The notes under the pieces are model-generated. The model saw only the letters and a list, made by a program, of their open reading frames with translations, ran no database searches and had not been told where the DNA came from. A stretch of 20,400 bases of DNA from Halanaerobiales bacterium (lineage in GTDB: Bacteria > Bacillota_F > Halanaerobiia > Halanaerobiales > DTU029). The position numbers were made by a program, and so were the translations under genes. The stretch spans positions 1 through 20,400 of the forward strand of contig JADQBV010000291.1 in NCBI GenBank assembly GCA_016278415.1. Reading direction: 5' to 3'. The first letter of the stretch is position 1; each line of letters opens with the position of its first letter. This document shows, piece after piece, positions 8,275 to 16,647 of the stretch.

Positions 8275-8758
8275 AATAATTAAGCTCCCCTTTAATAAAT
8301 ATTATAGATACTCATTATTATATTTATTAAAGAGTTATAATTAAATTACTATTATAATAATTTATATTGAAAAAAGCTATATTGATTTAAAAACAATTAA
8401 TATTTATTATGGTTCTTCTCCATATTAGTTGGCGAGCTATGTCCGACAATTTTGCTATAACGGCCTCGATGGCCTAATTTCTAAATTATCATTGCGTAAT
8501 TTAAAAGAAAATTTAGCTGCACTTCATTCATGAAAAAGTCTAAACCCCAGTTACTCCTTCAATTAAGAAGCGTCATTAATGTGAAGGTTATAATAGAATC
8601 GTGGTGCCTGTGGTGCAACAAAATTAAACCCACTATCGTTCAAACAAAATTTTGTTAACCAGCTTCTTGCAATCAGTCCGTGACTGGTGACTTTTTAAAT
8701 TCCTTCAGCTAAATAGCAAAATATCTGGGTATATTTTCAACGGTTATCGAAGTGATAC
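8275..8758. other. 484-base intergenic region; distal 350 bases of atypical composition
   Basis: Positions 8275-8410 are extremely AT-rich and hold the leader of the GNAT-like gene; a TATAAT occurs upstream of its ribosome site but with only a weak -35. From 8411 on the composition changes: GGTTCTTCTCCAT opens a stretch with noticeably more G and C than the flanks. It holds a GGCC-tcgat-GGCC dyad (8462-8474), a tandem GTGGTGC (8601-8607 and 8610-8616), a 14-base palindrome AACAAAATTTTGTT (8643-8656) and a short CAGTC-cgt-GACTG hairpin (8674-8686). The minus strand has one 42-codon open stretch (8563-8691) without a start codon and without recognisable similarity. I see no intact gene; a decayed mobile element or lost gene is the likeliest explanation. 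Confidence 0.55.
8411..8445. repeat. ISL3-like terminal sequence, second copy
   Basis: Begins GGTTCTTCTCCATATTAG and continues to ATGTCC. Aligned to the sequence at 4275 it shares GGTTCTTC, CCAT, TTA and ATGTC in the same order with one gap, about 70% identity over some 38 bases by hand. It marks the point where composition shifts in this gap. No partner end (GAAGAACC) is found in the nearby intergenic DNA. Confidence 0.35.
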
Positions 8759-9541
8759 TTAATCAAGAATACTTAAATATTTATAGATAATATTATTATC
8801 TTTTTTTACACCTGAAGTATAAAAAGTAATTTTTTTATTCCTTATTTCTTCCATTCTATTTACGTTTTTCTGGTCTTCACTTTTATTATTAAGGCTAAGG
8901 AGATTTTTTAGATGACGGATTGTACCTAGGTTTCCATCAATAACATCTATATGTTCCGGTATAATGTTCTTTATAACTTTTTTATAATAAACAAAATGGG
9001 TACAACCAAGAACCAATGTTCCATATTGGTCTAAATCATAGTTTGAAAATTTATCCTTAAGATAATCTACTATCTCCTTATCATTAAATCGAAATTTTTC
9101 TGCATAAGTAACTAATTCAGTCAATGGCAAGGAATCAACAATATGATCAGAATCAACCTTAGAGATAAGATCTTCAAATTTATCCTCTTTTAGTGTTAAA
9201 GGTGTTGCTAGAACAATAACTCTTTTATCACCACAAATTTCAACAGCTGGCTTTACTGCTGGCTCCATTCCTATTATAGGAACGTTATATGCTTTTCTTA
9301 GATCTTGTATTGCTATACTTGTAGCTGTATTACAGGCAATTACTAAGGCATCTACCCCTTGTCCTATAATAAAATCTGCTGCTTCATGTATATATCTTTT
9401 AACTAGATTTTTTTCCTTAATTCCATAGGGTACATGTTGAGTATCCGCATAATATAAATAATCTACATTTGGCAATAAATTCAATGCCTCATATAAAACT
9501 GTTATTCCCCCAATACCTGAATCAAAAAAACCAATATACAT
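8759..9541 (-). CDS. murI: Glutamate racemase
   Basis: Cofactor-independent racemase converting L- to D-glutamate for peptidoglycan. 260 residues, normal length. It begins MYIGFFDSGIGG (substrate loop DSGxGG). The two catalytic thiols are Cys70 in ACNTATS and Cys180 in LGCTHF; YADTQHVPYG and GMEPAVKPA are also family signatures. The ATG follows a GGAGA ribosome site. It stands alone, 234 bases after ftsY and 484 bases before the next gene, so it probably has its own promoter, although none is clear in the AT-rich leader. No terminator with a U-run is visible behind it. Its substrate links it loosely to the glutamate-forming genes downstream. Confidence 0.97.
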   Translation of the reverse strand: MYIGFFDSGIGGITVLYEALNLLPNVDYLYYADTQHVPYGIKEKNLVKRYIHEAADFIIGQGVDALVIACNTATSIAIQDLRKAYNVPIIGMEPAVKPAVEICGDKRVIVLATPLTLKEDKFEDLISKVDSDHIVDSLPLTELVTYAEKFRFNDKEIVDYLKDKFSNYDLDQYGTLVLGCTHFVYYKKVIKNIIPEHIDVIDGNLGTIRHLKNLLSLNNKSEDQKNVNRMEEIRNKKITFYTSGVKKDNNIIYKYLSILD

Positions 9542-9775
9542 AGTTTCATCTCCATTTTATACATTTTAAACCCTTTGACTATTAGCTATACTTATAGTAA
9601 TACTTTATAATTATAGTTAAAACTATTATACACCAATAATTATATTTTTAAAATATGAGTAAGTAATTATACATAATTTTAGAAAAAGATTATTAATTAT
9701 ATAAAATACGCCCGTTATCCCCTACTTAGCTAATACAGCAGAAAATGTGACGGACGATTAGAAACAATAACTAAA

Positions 9776-10954
9776 TTACTCAGAAAACAAAGCGCCTACA
9801 AATTTTTCAGTATCAAAATCCTGTAAATCATCAGCAGCTTCACCAACACCAATTAATTTTATTGGTATTCCTAATTCATTCTTAATTGCAATTACTATAC
9901 CACCCTTGGCAGTACCATCAAGTTTAGTCAGAGCTATTCCATCTACATCTACAGTTTCATTAAAAAGCTTAGCTTGATTCATTGCATTTTGACCTGTTGT
10001 AGCATCTAAAACTAATAATACCTCTACATTAGCACCTTCAGATTCCCTATCAATAACTCTTTTAACCTTTTTTAATTCTTCCATCAAGTTTTTCTGTGTA
10101 TGGAGTCGACCAGCAGTATCTACTATTAACAAATCTGAATTACGGGCTTTAGCCGACTGTACAGCATCATATGCTACAGCAGCAGCGTCAGAACCCTCCT
10201 GTTGAGCTATGACATTAACCCCTGTTCTATCTCCCCATATCTGCAATTGATCAATGGCAGCAGCCCGGAAAGTATCTCCAGCAGCTAACAGTATTTTTTT
10301 ATTTTGTTTTTTAAATCTTTGTGCAATTTTAGCAATCGTAGTAGTCTTTCCTGCACCATTAACTCCAACAACCATTAATATATTTAGTCCATCTTTTAGT
10401 TCAATTGTGTTGTTTTCAGCTTTTAATAAACTATTTAATTCTTCTCTGAAAATATTATTTAATTCCGCAGGTTCTTTAATATTTTCTTGTTCTACTCTAT
10501 CTTCAAGACCAGCAACTAAATCCATAGCAGTCTTAACACCTACATCGGCTTGGATCAAAATTTCCTCTAACTCCTCAAAAAGTTCATCATCAATTTTCCC
10601 ATGTGAGCTAAATAAGTTAGTAACTCTATTTATAAATCCATCCCTGGTTTTACTGAGACCAGTTTTGAGTCTAGAAAAAAGTCCTTTTTTTTCTGAAGAT
10701 TTATCACTTTCTTGATTAATTTCAGTCTCCACTTGATTAATTTCAGTTTCTTGTTCTGATAAGTCGCCTTTTTCATCATTAACTTTAGTTTCTTCTTGTA
10801 TGGTTTTAATTTCTTCCCCTTTGTCTTTTATTTCTTCCTCCTGTAAATTACCATCATTATTTTTATCTATATTGCCTTTTTTTAATTCCTCGTTTTCTTT
10901 TTCCTCATTATATTTTTTTTCCTTATCTTTATTTTTCTTAAAAATATTAAACAT
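9776..10954 (-). CDS. ftsY: Signal recognition particle receptor FtsY
   Basis: SRP receptor GTPase that docks ribosome-nascent-chain-SRP complexes at the membrane. 392 residues. Residues 1 to about 88 are a highly charged acidic linker after a basic start (MFNIFKKNKDKEKK), with a near-exact heptad duplication QETEINQ/VETEINQ at 68-81. Residues about 89-111 (KKGLFSRLKTGLSKTRDGF) are the amphipathic membrane-targeting helix leading into the N domain. The G domain has GVNGAGKTTT (197-206), DTFRAAAIDQL (227-237), DTAGR (279-283) and TKLDGTAKGG (343-352). It is the last gene of the block that begins with smc, 78 bases after the JAMM-like gene, and the ATG follows AAGGGGA. No clear terminator is seen downstream. 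Confidence 0.97.
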   Translation of the reverse strand: MFNIFKKNKDKEKKYNEEKENEELKKGNIDKNNDGNLQEEEIKDKGEEIKTIQEETKVNDEKGDLSEQETEINQVETEINQESDKSSEKKGLFSRLKTGLSKTRDGFINRVTNLFSSHGKIDDELFEELEEILIQADVGVKTAMDLVAGLEDRVEQENIKEPAELNNIFREELNSLLKAENNTIELKDGLNILMVVGVNGAGKTTTIAKIAQRFKKQNKKILLAAGDTFRAAAIDQLQIWGDRTGVNVIAQQEGSDAAAVAYDAVQSAKARNSDLLIVDTAGRLHTQKNLMEELKKVKRVIDRESEGANVEVLLVLDATTGQNAMNQAKLFNETVDVDGIALTKLDGTAKGGIVIAIKNELGIPIKLIGVGEAADDLQDFDTEKFVGALFSE

Positions 10955-11032
10955 AATTTATTCCCCTTATTTATAATGTAAGTTTCGATACAATTGCAGC
11001 TAAGAATAACACAAAACATATACTTATCTGAA

Positions 11033-12175
11033 TTAAGCTTTCTTTATCTCAAGTTCCATACATAAATCAGTAAATTCTTGTGCAATCTGATAACGTCTTT
11101 TACGTATTTCAGATTCTTCAGCTTGAGTTTCAGCCTTAAAAAATAACTGATCCACTTCTTCATATTCATTTATTAATTGAGACAGCTTTTCACTATAGTT
11201 TACTATCGTTGCACCTTTTATATTACCTTCTTGATCATGACCAATTGCAACAATTGACCTCCCCCAGGTTCCAGGACCGGCCATAGCATCACCCATATGC
11301 ATAACACCTGTACCACCTGGATGAGTATGTACAATAACAGCTTCTTTTGGAATAATTTCAGTATATGTTTTACGTAAAGATATACCAGAAATATCTTTAA
11401 AACCTGATACTAACATCCTAGAAGGAACATATCCCATGCCCCCAACTACTATATCTCCTGCTTGCTCTATAAAACCTTGATTATTAACAAGTCCAATTGC
11501 TGCAACTTCTCTTCCCTGTTCTATTTTATTTGATTTAGAAACTAATCTCTCTGCAAAAGATTTTTTTAAACCCTTTATATCTAGATCTGTATTAGTCTGC
11601 TTTTTATTACTAACAGATACTGGAATATTATCAGTAGGAATATCTAAAAATGGAATTTCACCAGATATATCTAAGTATTGTAATCTCAATTCAGCTAACT
11701 CTCGAAGTGCTTCTCTCTCCTCTTCCATACTATTGGCAGCCAAATTCTTTAACTGGATTTTTTCTGAGTGAGAAGCCAATTCAAATAATTTTTTTTCTGG
11801 ATATAAAATACCTGCTCCAACTGCCTGATTATTTTTTATTCCAATCTTTATTATAGGTAAATCAAATATATTTATTCCACCAGTATTAGTAATTATGCCC
11901 GTCTTACCAGGGGCTGTACTAATATAAACTGCATTCTCTGGTAATTGATTAATTAAATCCAATAAAGAACCTGTATGATTGTCAATAACTGTAGAAAGCA
12001 AAATGCGAAGTGGAAGACCTGAAAGCCCTCCATCTATAATTGATCCATGACTAGAAACATAGCCTTCTTCATCAATAAAACCAATTAAACCAACATTACG
12101 CCCTTGCCCCAATTTATTACTTCTTTCTTCAACTTTCATTACTATATCTTTAGCAATTCCTTTTATTATATTCAA
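11033..12175 (-). CDS. Tandem-domain protein with a JAMM/MPN-like metal motif, function unknown
   Basis: 380 residues, soluble, not a named family to me. Two homologous halves are visible: residues about 14-130 and 207-332 share SNK, QGR, a Val and IG, GG, P-x-R-x-L and T-x-P-G-x-TG in register, joined by a helical linker (about 130-170) and a short loop. The second half carries Glu223 (QGREVAAIGLV), then His283-x-His285-Pro, seven residues to His293, two more to Asp296. That is the JAMM spacing E...HxH-x7-S-x2-D with His in the Ser place. In the first half the matching positions are Asn27, Ser86, Ala88 and Gly99, so that copy cannot bind metal this way. The start is TTG with AGGGAG eight bases before it. 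It lies between smc and ftsY (gaps 48 and 78 bases), so co-expression with them is likely. Metallopeptidase or isopeptidase activity is inference. Confidence 0.85.
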   Translation of the reverse strand: MNIIKGIAKDIVMKVEERSNKLGQGRNVGLIGFIDEEGYVSSHGSIIDGGLSGLPLRILLSTVIDNHTGSLLDLINQLPENAVYISTAPGKTGIITNTGGINIFDLPIIKIGIKNNQAVGAGILYPEKKLFELASHSEKIQLKNLAANSMEEEREALRELAELRLQYLDISGEIPFLDIPTDNIPVSVSNKKQTNTDLDIKGLKKSFAERLVSKSNKIEQGREVAAIGLVNNQGFIEQAGDIVVGGMGYVPSRMLVSGFKDISGISLRKTYTEIIPKEAVIVHTHPGGTGVMHMGDAMAGPGTWGRSIVAIGHDQEGNIKGATIVNYSEKLSQLINEYEEVDQLFFKAETQAEESEIRKRRYQIAQEFTDLCMELEIKKA

Positions 12176-12183
12176 TAATTACA

Positions 12184-12189
12184 CTCCCT
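12184..12189 (-). promoter_or_regulatory. Ribosome site deciding the TTG start of the JAMM-like gene
   Basis: AGGGAG on the minus strand, eight bases before TTG at 12175. The next in-frame ATG (residue 13) has no such site, so the TTG start is preferred. Confidence 0.6.
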
Positions 12190-12223
12190 AATTCATCAAC
12201 ATCTATATTTATATTTATATTTA

Positions 12224-15200
12224 TTAAGCTATCTCTTCATCTAATTTTAAGGAAACTAATTTTGATACACCTTTTTCCTCCATGGTAATACCATAGATTA
12301 CATTAGCTTCTGTCATCATAAGTTTGTTATGAGTAATAACTAAGAATTGAACAAAGTTAGAATATTCCTTGAGGTAATTAGCAAACCTTTTAACATTTGC
12401 ATCATCTAATGGGGCATCAATCTCATCAAGTATATACATAGGACTTGGATTTACCTTTAAAAAAGCAAAAACCAGTGCAATAGCGGTAAGAGCTCTTTCC
12501 CCACCTGACATTAAAGTCAATTTCTTTAACTGTTTTCCTGGTGGTTGTGCTTCTATCTCTACACCTGTTTCAAGTAGATTTTCGGGTTGAGTAAGTCGTA
12601 ATTCGGCCTTTCCACCATCAAATAATCGTTCAAATGTATTCTCAAACTGATCCTTCACTTCAGCAAATGTTTCATAAAAGCGCTCAGTCATACTTTTTTC
12701 CAACTCTTTTATTACCTTTTCAATCGATGCTCGTGCCTGAAGTAAGTCATCCTGCTGTTCGCGTAGATAACTCAAACGATCTATTAAATCTTCATATTCC
12801 TTTATTGCTCCAATGTTAACAGGACCTAGTTCCTTGATAGCATCCTTAAACTCCTTGATCTTGTGTGATATCTGAGCATGATTGCTTATTTCAATTCTTT
12901 CCTCAATGCCCTCTTCTGGAGAGACTTCATATTCCTCCATTAATCTATCAGCTATCTGTATATTTTTATCTTCCAATCTAGTTATCTTAAGATCAATTTT
13001 ATGATATTCATCTTTGATTACACCTAAGTCTTGCTGTTTATTATTATAAGTATTCTGTAGTTCTTTTACATCCTTTTCTTTTTTCTTAAATGCCTGATGA
13101 CTTATATTGTATTCTTTATCCATCTTTGTTATCTGAACAGCAAAATCTTCTTTCATTTCTTTTAATTCTTTTTTTCTATTTTCAATATTTATTAATTTAT
13201 CTGCAAGTTCTCTTAAAATATTACAGATGTTTTTTTCTCTTGATTTTATATTTTCAAGCTCATCTATAATGTTTAGTTTTTCAGATAGCATGTTATTCTT
13301 TTTTTGAGTTAATGTAGCCATTTCAACTCGATTTTCAGTTATTTTTTCATTTAATTCTTCTTCTTTATTCTCTAATATTTTAACTTCATTTTCTCTATTA
13401 TTTATTTGATCCTTCTCTTTATTATGCTCATTCTTAATAGAAGATAGTTGTCCTTCTAAACGTTGTATCATATTATCATTATTGCCTAACTGCTTATGAT
13501 AATCTTCGAAATCTCTATCAATTAATTTTAACTCTGTCTCCAGTCTATTCTCTTCTTTTTGTATATTAAGTAAGTCTTTATTCAAATCGTTCTTTTTAAA
13601 TTCAAAATCTTTTATCTGCTGTCTTTTCTTCTCCTGTAAATCATTAAGTCTATCTTTTTCTATTTTATAGTTATCTATTTTTTCAATTTTTTTAGTATAA
13701 TTACTATTATTTTCACTTACTGTTGTTTTAAGTTCTTCAATCTCTCTACTACGACCAAGAAGACCTCTGTTGTTACTTTTCTGACTACCACCTGTTATAG
13801 CACCTGTCGTATTAATAAACTCTCCATCTAAAGTAACAATTTTTAAGCTACTTCTAATTTTCTTTGATAACTCAGTAGCACTATCAAGATCACTTGCAAC
13901 TATAGTCTTACCGAGGAGACTTAACATTACCTGATCCAATTTATCATCATAGGCAATAATATCTGATGCTATCCCCAGATATCCTTCCATCTTATTGATA
14001 TTCAACTTATCTACAGCGGCTTTTCTCCCTCTTACCATATTAAGAGGTAAAAATGTGGCCCTTCCACCACTACTTGATTTCAAATATTTAACTGCTTTTC
14101 TAGCCGCACTATCATCTTCAGTAACGACATTTTGCAATTTTGCTCCAAGTGCTGTTTCAATTGCCACTTCATATCTCTTTTCAACATCAATAAGATCGGC
14201 AACAACTCCAATTATTCCCGATACTTTACTATCTTCTGCTAATATATTTTTTACGCCTCGGAAATAACCCTGGTAATCATCTTCCATATCCTGTAATACT
14301 TTTAATCTAGATCTATTATGATTCATTTTATCTTTAATTTTTTCGGCATAAGTACTTATATCCTCTATAGAAGAATTAATTTTTTCTTCTTCTTTTTTAA
14401 AAGATAATAATTCATTATTACTGCTAAGCAATTTCGTTTCAATCTCATTAATATTTTCTGATATTTCTTTTTCTTCTAATATTTTATCTTCAAGTTGCCG
14501 AGAAACAGTTTTCCTTTTTTCAGCCATTTTTTCAATCTCATGCTCAAGATAACGTGCTTTTCCCTTTGATTTTTCCAATTCTGAATGTATCTCATTACGC
14601 TCTATATTTTCATTAAGTATAGAATTTCTCTTATCAAATAGTTCTGCTTTCTTTCCTGAGATTAAATCCCTAACCTCATTAAGTTCCCCATTAAGGATTT
14701 CAATTTTATTTTTTATATCATTTTCGTCAATCTTAGTTTCTTCTATATTTTCAATAAGAATTTCTTTCTTTTCTGCTAAATTACTTTGATCTTTTTTTAT
14801 ACTTTCCACTTGTTCTTCATTTGACTTCTTTTCACGCAGAAGTCCATTATTACGCTCTGCAAGTACATTTAAATTATTTTCTGCCTGCTCTCTTTTGCTC
14901 TTAGTTTGATAAAGCTTTTCTTGTAATTCATCTAAAAGAACCTCTTCAACCTCTAATTCTTCTATTTTCTTTTCTAATATACTATTGGCTTTATTTAACT
15001 CTTCTTCCAATTTATAAACTTTTTTTCTTGATATTTCTTCATTTTTTCTGGTTTCAGCCAATAATTGATAATTACTTTCCCAACGATCCAGAAGTAAATT
15101 AACCTCTATTTCTTTCAGTTCTTCTTTTAACCGCTGATATTTTCTAGCTTTCTCTGCAGATCTTTTTAAGGGTTTTACCTGTTTATCTAATTCCCAGACA

Positions 15201-15781
15201 AGGTCTTTAATACGTTGTAAGTCTTGACTGGTCTTGTCTAATCTTTTTTCAGCTTCCTGTTTCCTAGACTTGTGTTTAACTATTCCAGCTGCCTCTTCAA
15301 ATAATTCTCTAAGTTTTTCTGGTTTACTATTTAATATAGAATCTATCTTGCCCTGTCCTACAATAGAATAGGAGTCTTTACCTAGTCCAGTATCCATCAA
15401 TAATTCCTCAATATCTTTTAAACGACAGGAAGATCCATTTAGATAATAATCACTTTGTCCATCAATTGAAACGGTACGTTTTATTCTAATCTGTTTTTTT
15501 TCAACTGATAATGCATTATCCGAATTATCAAAATAAAGGGTTACACTGGCTTTCTTTAGTGGTTTAAAATCATCACTACCAGCAAATATTATATCTGACA
15601 TTCTACTTCCTCTAAGACTCTTGGCACTTTGTTCGCCCATAGCCCATCTAATTGCATCGACAATATTACTCTTACCACTCCCGTTAGGACCAACAATTGC
15701 AGTAAGAGGGGCAGGAAAATTTACAACAATAGCTTTTGCAAAAGACTTAAAGCCATCAATTTTTATTTTTTTTAAGAACAT
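12224..15781 (-). CDS. smc: Chromosome segregation/condensation ATPase SMC
   Basis: 1185 residues, the full bacterial SMC length. The N-terminal head has the Walker A GPNGSGKSN (31-39) after KIDGFKSFA. Two long coiled coils (about 165-500 and 670-1030) flank the hinge, roughly residues 504-662, from GYFRGVKNIL to the glycine-rich GAITGGSQ. The C-terminal head has the ABC signature LMSGGERALTA (about 1090) and Walker B MYILDEIDAPLDD (about 1117), then the switch His in VITHNK. It dimerises at the hinge and acts with ScpA and ScpB, both encoded in the same block, to load and extrude chromosomal DNA. The ATG follows GAGGTGA. A terminator-like hairpin ends only about 27 bases upstream, so transcription must read through it or start in or before it. 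Confidence 0.98.
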   Translation of the reverse strand: MFLKKIKIDGFKSFAKAIVVNFPAPLTAIVGPNGSGKSNIVDAIRWAMGEQSAKSLRGSRMSDIIFAGSDDFKPLKKASVTLYFDNSDNALSVEKKQIRIKRTVSIDGQSDYYLNGSSCRLKDIEELLMDTGLGKDSYSIVGQGKIDSILNSKPEKLRELFEEAAGIVKHKSRKQEAEKRLDKTSQDLQRIKDLVWELDKQVKPLKRSAEKARKYQRLKEELKEIEVNLLLDRWESNYQLLAETRKNEEISRKKVYKLEEELNKANSILEKKIEELEVEEVLLDELQEKLYQTKSKREQAENNLNVLAERNNGLLREKKSNEEQVESIKKDQSNLAEKKEILIENIEETKIDENDIKNKIEILNGELNEVRDLISGKKAELFDKRNSILNENIERNEIHSELEKSKGKARYLEHEIEKMAEKRKTVSRQLEDKILEEKEISENINEIETKLLSSNNELLSFKKEEEKINSSIEDISTYAEKIKDKMNHNRSRLKVLQDMEDDYQGYFRGVKNILAEDSKVSGIIGVVADLIDVEKRYEVAIETALGAKLQNVVTEDDSAARKAVKYLKSSSGGRATFLPLNMVRGRKAAVDKLNINKMEGYLGIASDIIAYDDKLDQVMLSLLGKTIVASDLDSATELSKKIRSSLKIVTLDGEFINTTGAITGGSQKSNNRGLLGRSREIEELKTTVSENNSNYTKKIEKIDNYKIEKDRLNDLQEKKRQQIKDFEFKKNDLNKDLLNIQKEENRLETELKLIDRDFEDYHKQLGNNDNMIQRLEGQLSSIKNEHNKEKDQINNRENEVKILENKEEELNEKITENRVEMATLTQKKNNMLSEKLNIIDELENIKSREKNICNILRELADKLINIENRKKELKEMKEDFAVQITKMDKEYNISHQAFKKKEKDVKELQNTYNNKQQDLGVIKDEYHKIDLKITRLEDKNIQIADRLMEEYEVSPEEGIEERIEISNHAQISHKIKEFKDAIKELGPVNIGAIKEYEDLIDRLSYLREQQDDLLQARASIEKVIKELEKSMTERFYETFAEVKDQFENTFERLFDGGKAELRLTQPENLLETGVEIEAQPPGKQLKKLTLMSGGERALTAIALVFAFLKVNPSPMYILDEIDAPLDDANVKRFANYLKEYSNFVQFLVITHNKLMMTEANVIYGITMEEKGVSKLVSLKLDEEIA

Positions 15782-15792
15782 TATTTTTTCAC

Positions 15793-15803
15793 CTCATGCC
15801 GCA
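15793..15803. repeat. Short dyad overlapping the smc translation start region
   Basis: On the minus strand CATGC-g-GCATG, five-base arms around one base, sits between the hairpin at 15811-15833 and the GAGGTGA ribosome site of smc. The last bases of the dyad touch the ribosome site. It could modulate ribosome access, or be chance. Confidence 0.3.
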
Positions 15804-15807
15804 TGAT

Positions 15808-15833
15808 AAAAACCTACCCGCGATGGATAGGTT
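15808..15833 (-). terminator. Intrinsic terminator or attenuator between rluB and smc
   Basis: Minus-strand AACCTATCC-atcgc-GGGTAGGTT: nine paired bases including one U-G wobble, a five-base loop, then TTT continuing the stem's TT to give a run of five T. It is a compact but proper rho-independent terminator. It lies 50 bases after the rluB stop and 27 bases before the smc ATG, so it would separate the scpA-to-rluB transcript from smc-ftsY or set a lower level of the latter. Confidence 0.65.
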
Positions 15834-15883
15834 ATATTCCATATTATTATATTCTTTATAAAAGATGAAAATCCTGCATAAAA

Positions 15884-16591
15884 TTAATCTAGATTGTTCA
15901 ACTTTTGAACTTCTTTGTCACTTAAGTACCTAAATTTTCCTGTAGGTAGATTCTTTAAATCTAGAAAGGCAAATTTAATTCTCTCCAAATTTCTAACAGA
16001 ATAACCAATCTTATCACACATTCTTCTAACCTGTCTATTTTTCCCTTCATAGATAGTTAAATGAAATGTAGTCACATTATTTTTTCTTTTTACCTCTTCT
16101 ACACGAGCTGGTGCAGTAAGACCATCTTCCAGAATAACTCCTTTCTCAAGCCTGTCCAATTCTTTCTTACTTGGACGACCTCCTACCTCTACTAAATATG
16201 TCTTATTAACCATATGTGATGGATGTGTTAATTTATAGGTTAAATCTCCATCATTAGTAAGAATTAATATACCACTTGTATTATAATCAAGCCTACCTAC
16301 TGGATAAATCCTTTGAGAGACCCCTTTTATTAAATCTAGAACTGTATTTCTTTCTCGAGGATCATCAACAGTCGAAATATACCCATTAGGTTTATTTAAA
16401 AGTAAATATATCTTTTTTTCATGAGAAATCACTTTCCCATCAACTTCTATAAGGTCATCTTCTGAAACCTTATACCCTTGTTCTTTAATAATTTCTCCAT
16501 TTACCTTTACCCTACCCTGGGTAATAATTTCTTCTGACTTTCGTCTAGAAGCAACACCAGCGTGAGCCATTACTTTTTGCAGCCTTTCCAT
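15884..16591 (-). CDS. rluB: Ribosomal large-subunit pseudouridine synthase B
   Basis: RsuA/RluB-family enzyme that isomerises a uridine in 23S rRNA helix 89-90 (position 2605 by E. coli numbering for RluB). 235 residues. Residues 1 to about 50 form the S4 RNA-binding domain (RLQKVMAHAGVASRRKSEE). The catalytic domain has GRLDYNTSGILILTNDGDL with catalytic Asp102. The C-terminal YEGKNRQVRRMCDKIGYSVRNLERI is the family's RNA-contacting block. The ATG follows AGAGGTG. It lies 56 bases after the carboxypeptidase gene, and in Bacillus the same gene sits with scpAB and dacB, which supports RluB over RsuA or RluE/F. A terminator hairpin follows it. Confidence 0.93.
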   Translation of the reverse strand: MERLQKVMAHAGVASRRKSEEIITQGRVKVNGEIIKEQGYKVSEDDLIEVDGKVISHEKKIYLLLNKPNGYISTVDDPRERNTVLDLIKGVSQRIYPVGRLDYNTSGILILTNDGDLTYKLTHPSHMVNKTYLVEVGGRPSKKELDRLEKGVILEDGLTAPARVEEVKRKNNVTTFHLTIYEGKNRQVRRMCDKIGYSVRNLERIKFAFLDLKNLPTGKFRYLSDKEVQKLNNLD

Positions 16592-16647
16592 AAAAACACC
16601 TCTGTTAATAAATTATGTACACTTAAGTTATTACTTCTCCATAAAAG

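Noticed and set aside
8563..8691. 42-codon open stretch on the minus strand upstream of the GNAT-like gene
   Set aside because: No ATG/GTG/TTG with a ribosome site opens it, a stop codon lies directly before it, and I recognise no family. It is mentioned only as a possible remnant.
9542..9775. Promoter for murI or terminator for ftsY in the 234-base gap
   Set aside because: Several TATAAT-like boxes exist but none has a good -35 at 16-18 bases, and no stem with a U-run is seen; nothing is specific enough to annotate.
10254..10715. 153-codon plus-strand open frame opposite ftsY
   Set aside because: It lies wholly antisense to a clear ftsY frame, has a Ser/Leu-rich composition typical of the reverse strand of a charged protein, and has no ribosome site or family motif.
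11033..12175. Reading the smc-ftsY spacer protein as a serine protease
   Set aside because: No catalytic triad order or GDSGG-type motif is visible, while the His-x-His...Asp set matches a metal site.
12200..12223. ATATTT repeated about three times between smc and the JAMM-like gene
   Set aside because: Too short and too AT-rich to be more than slippage-type sequence in a 48-base gap.
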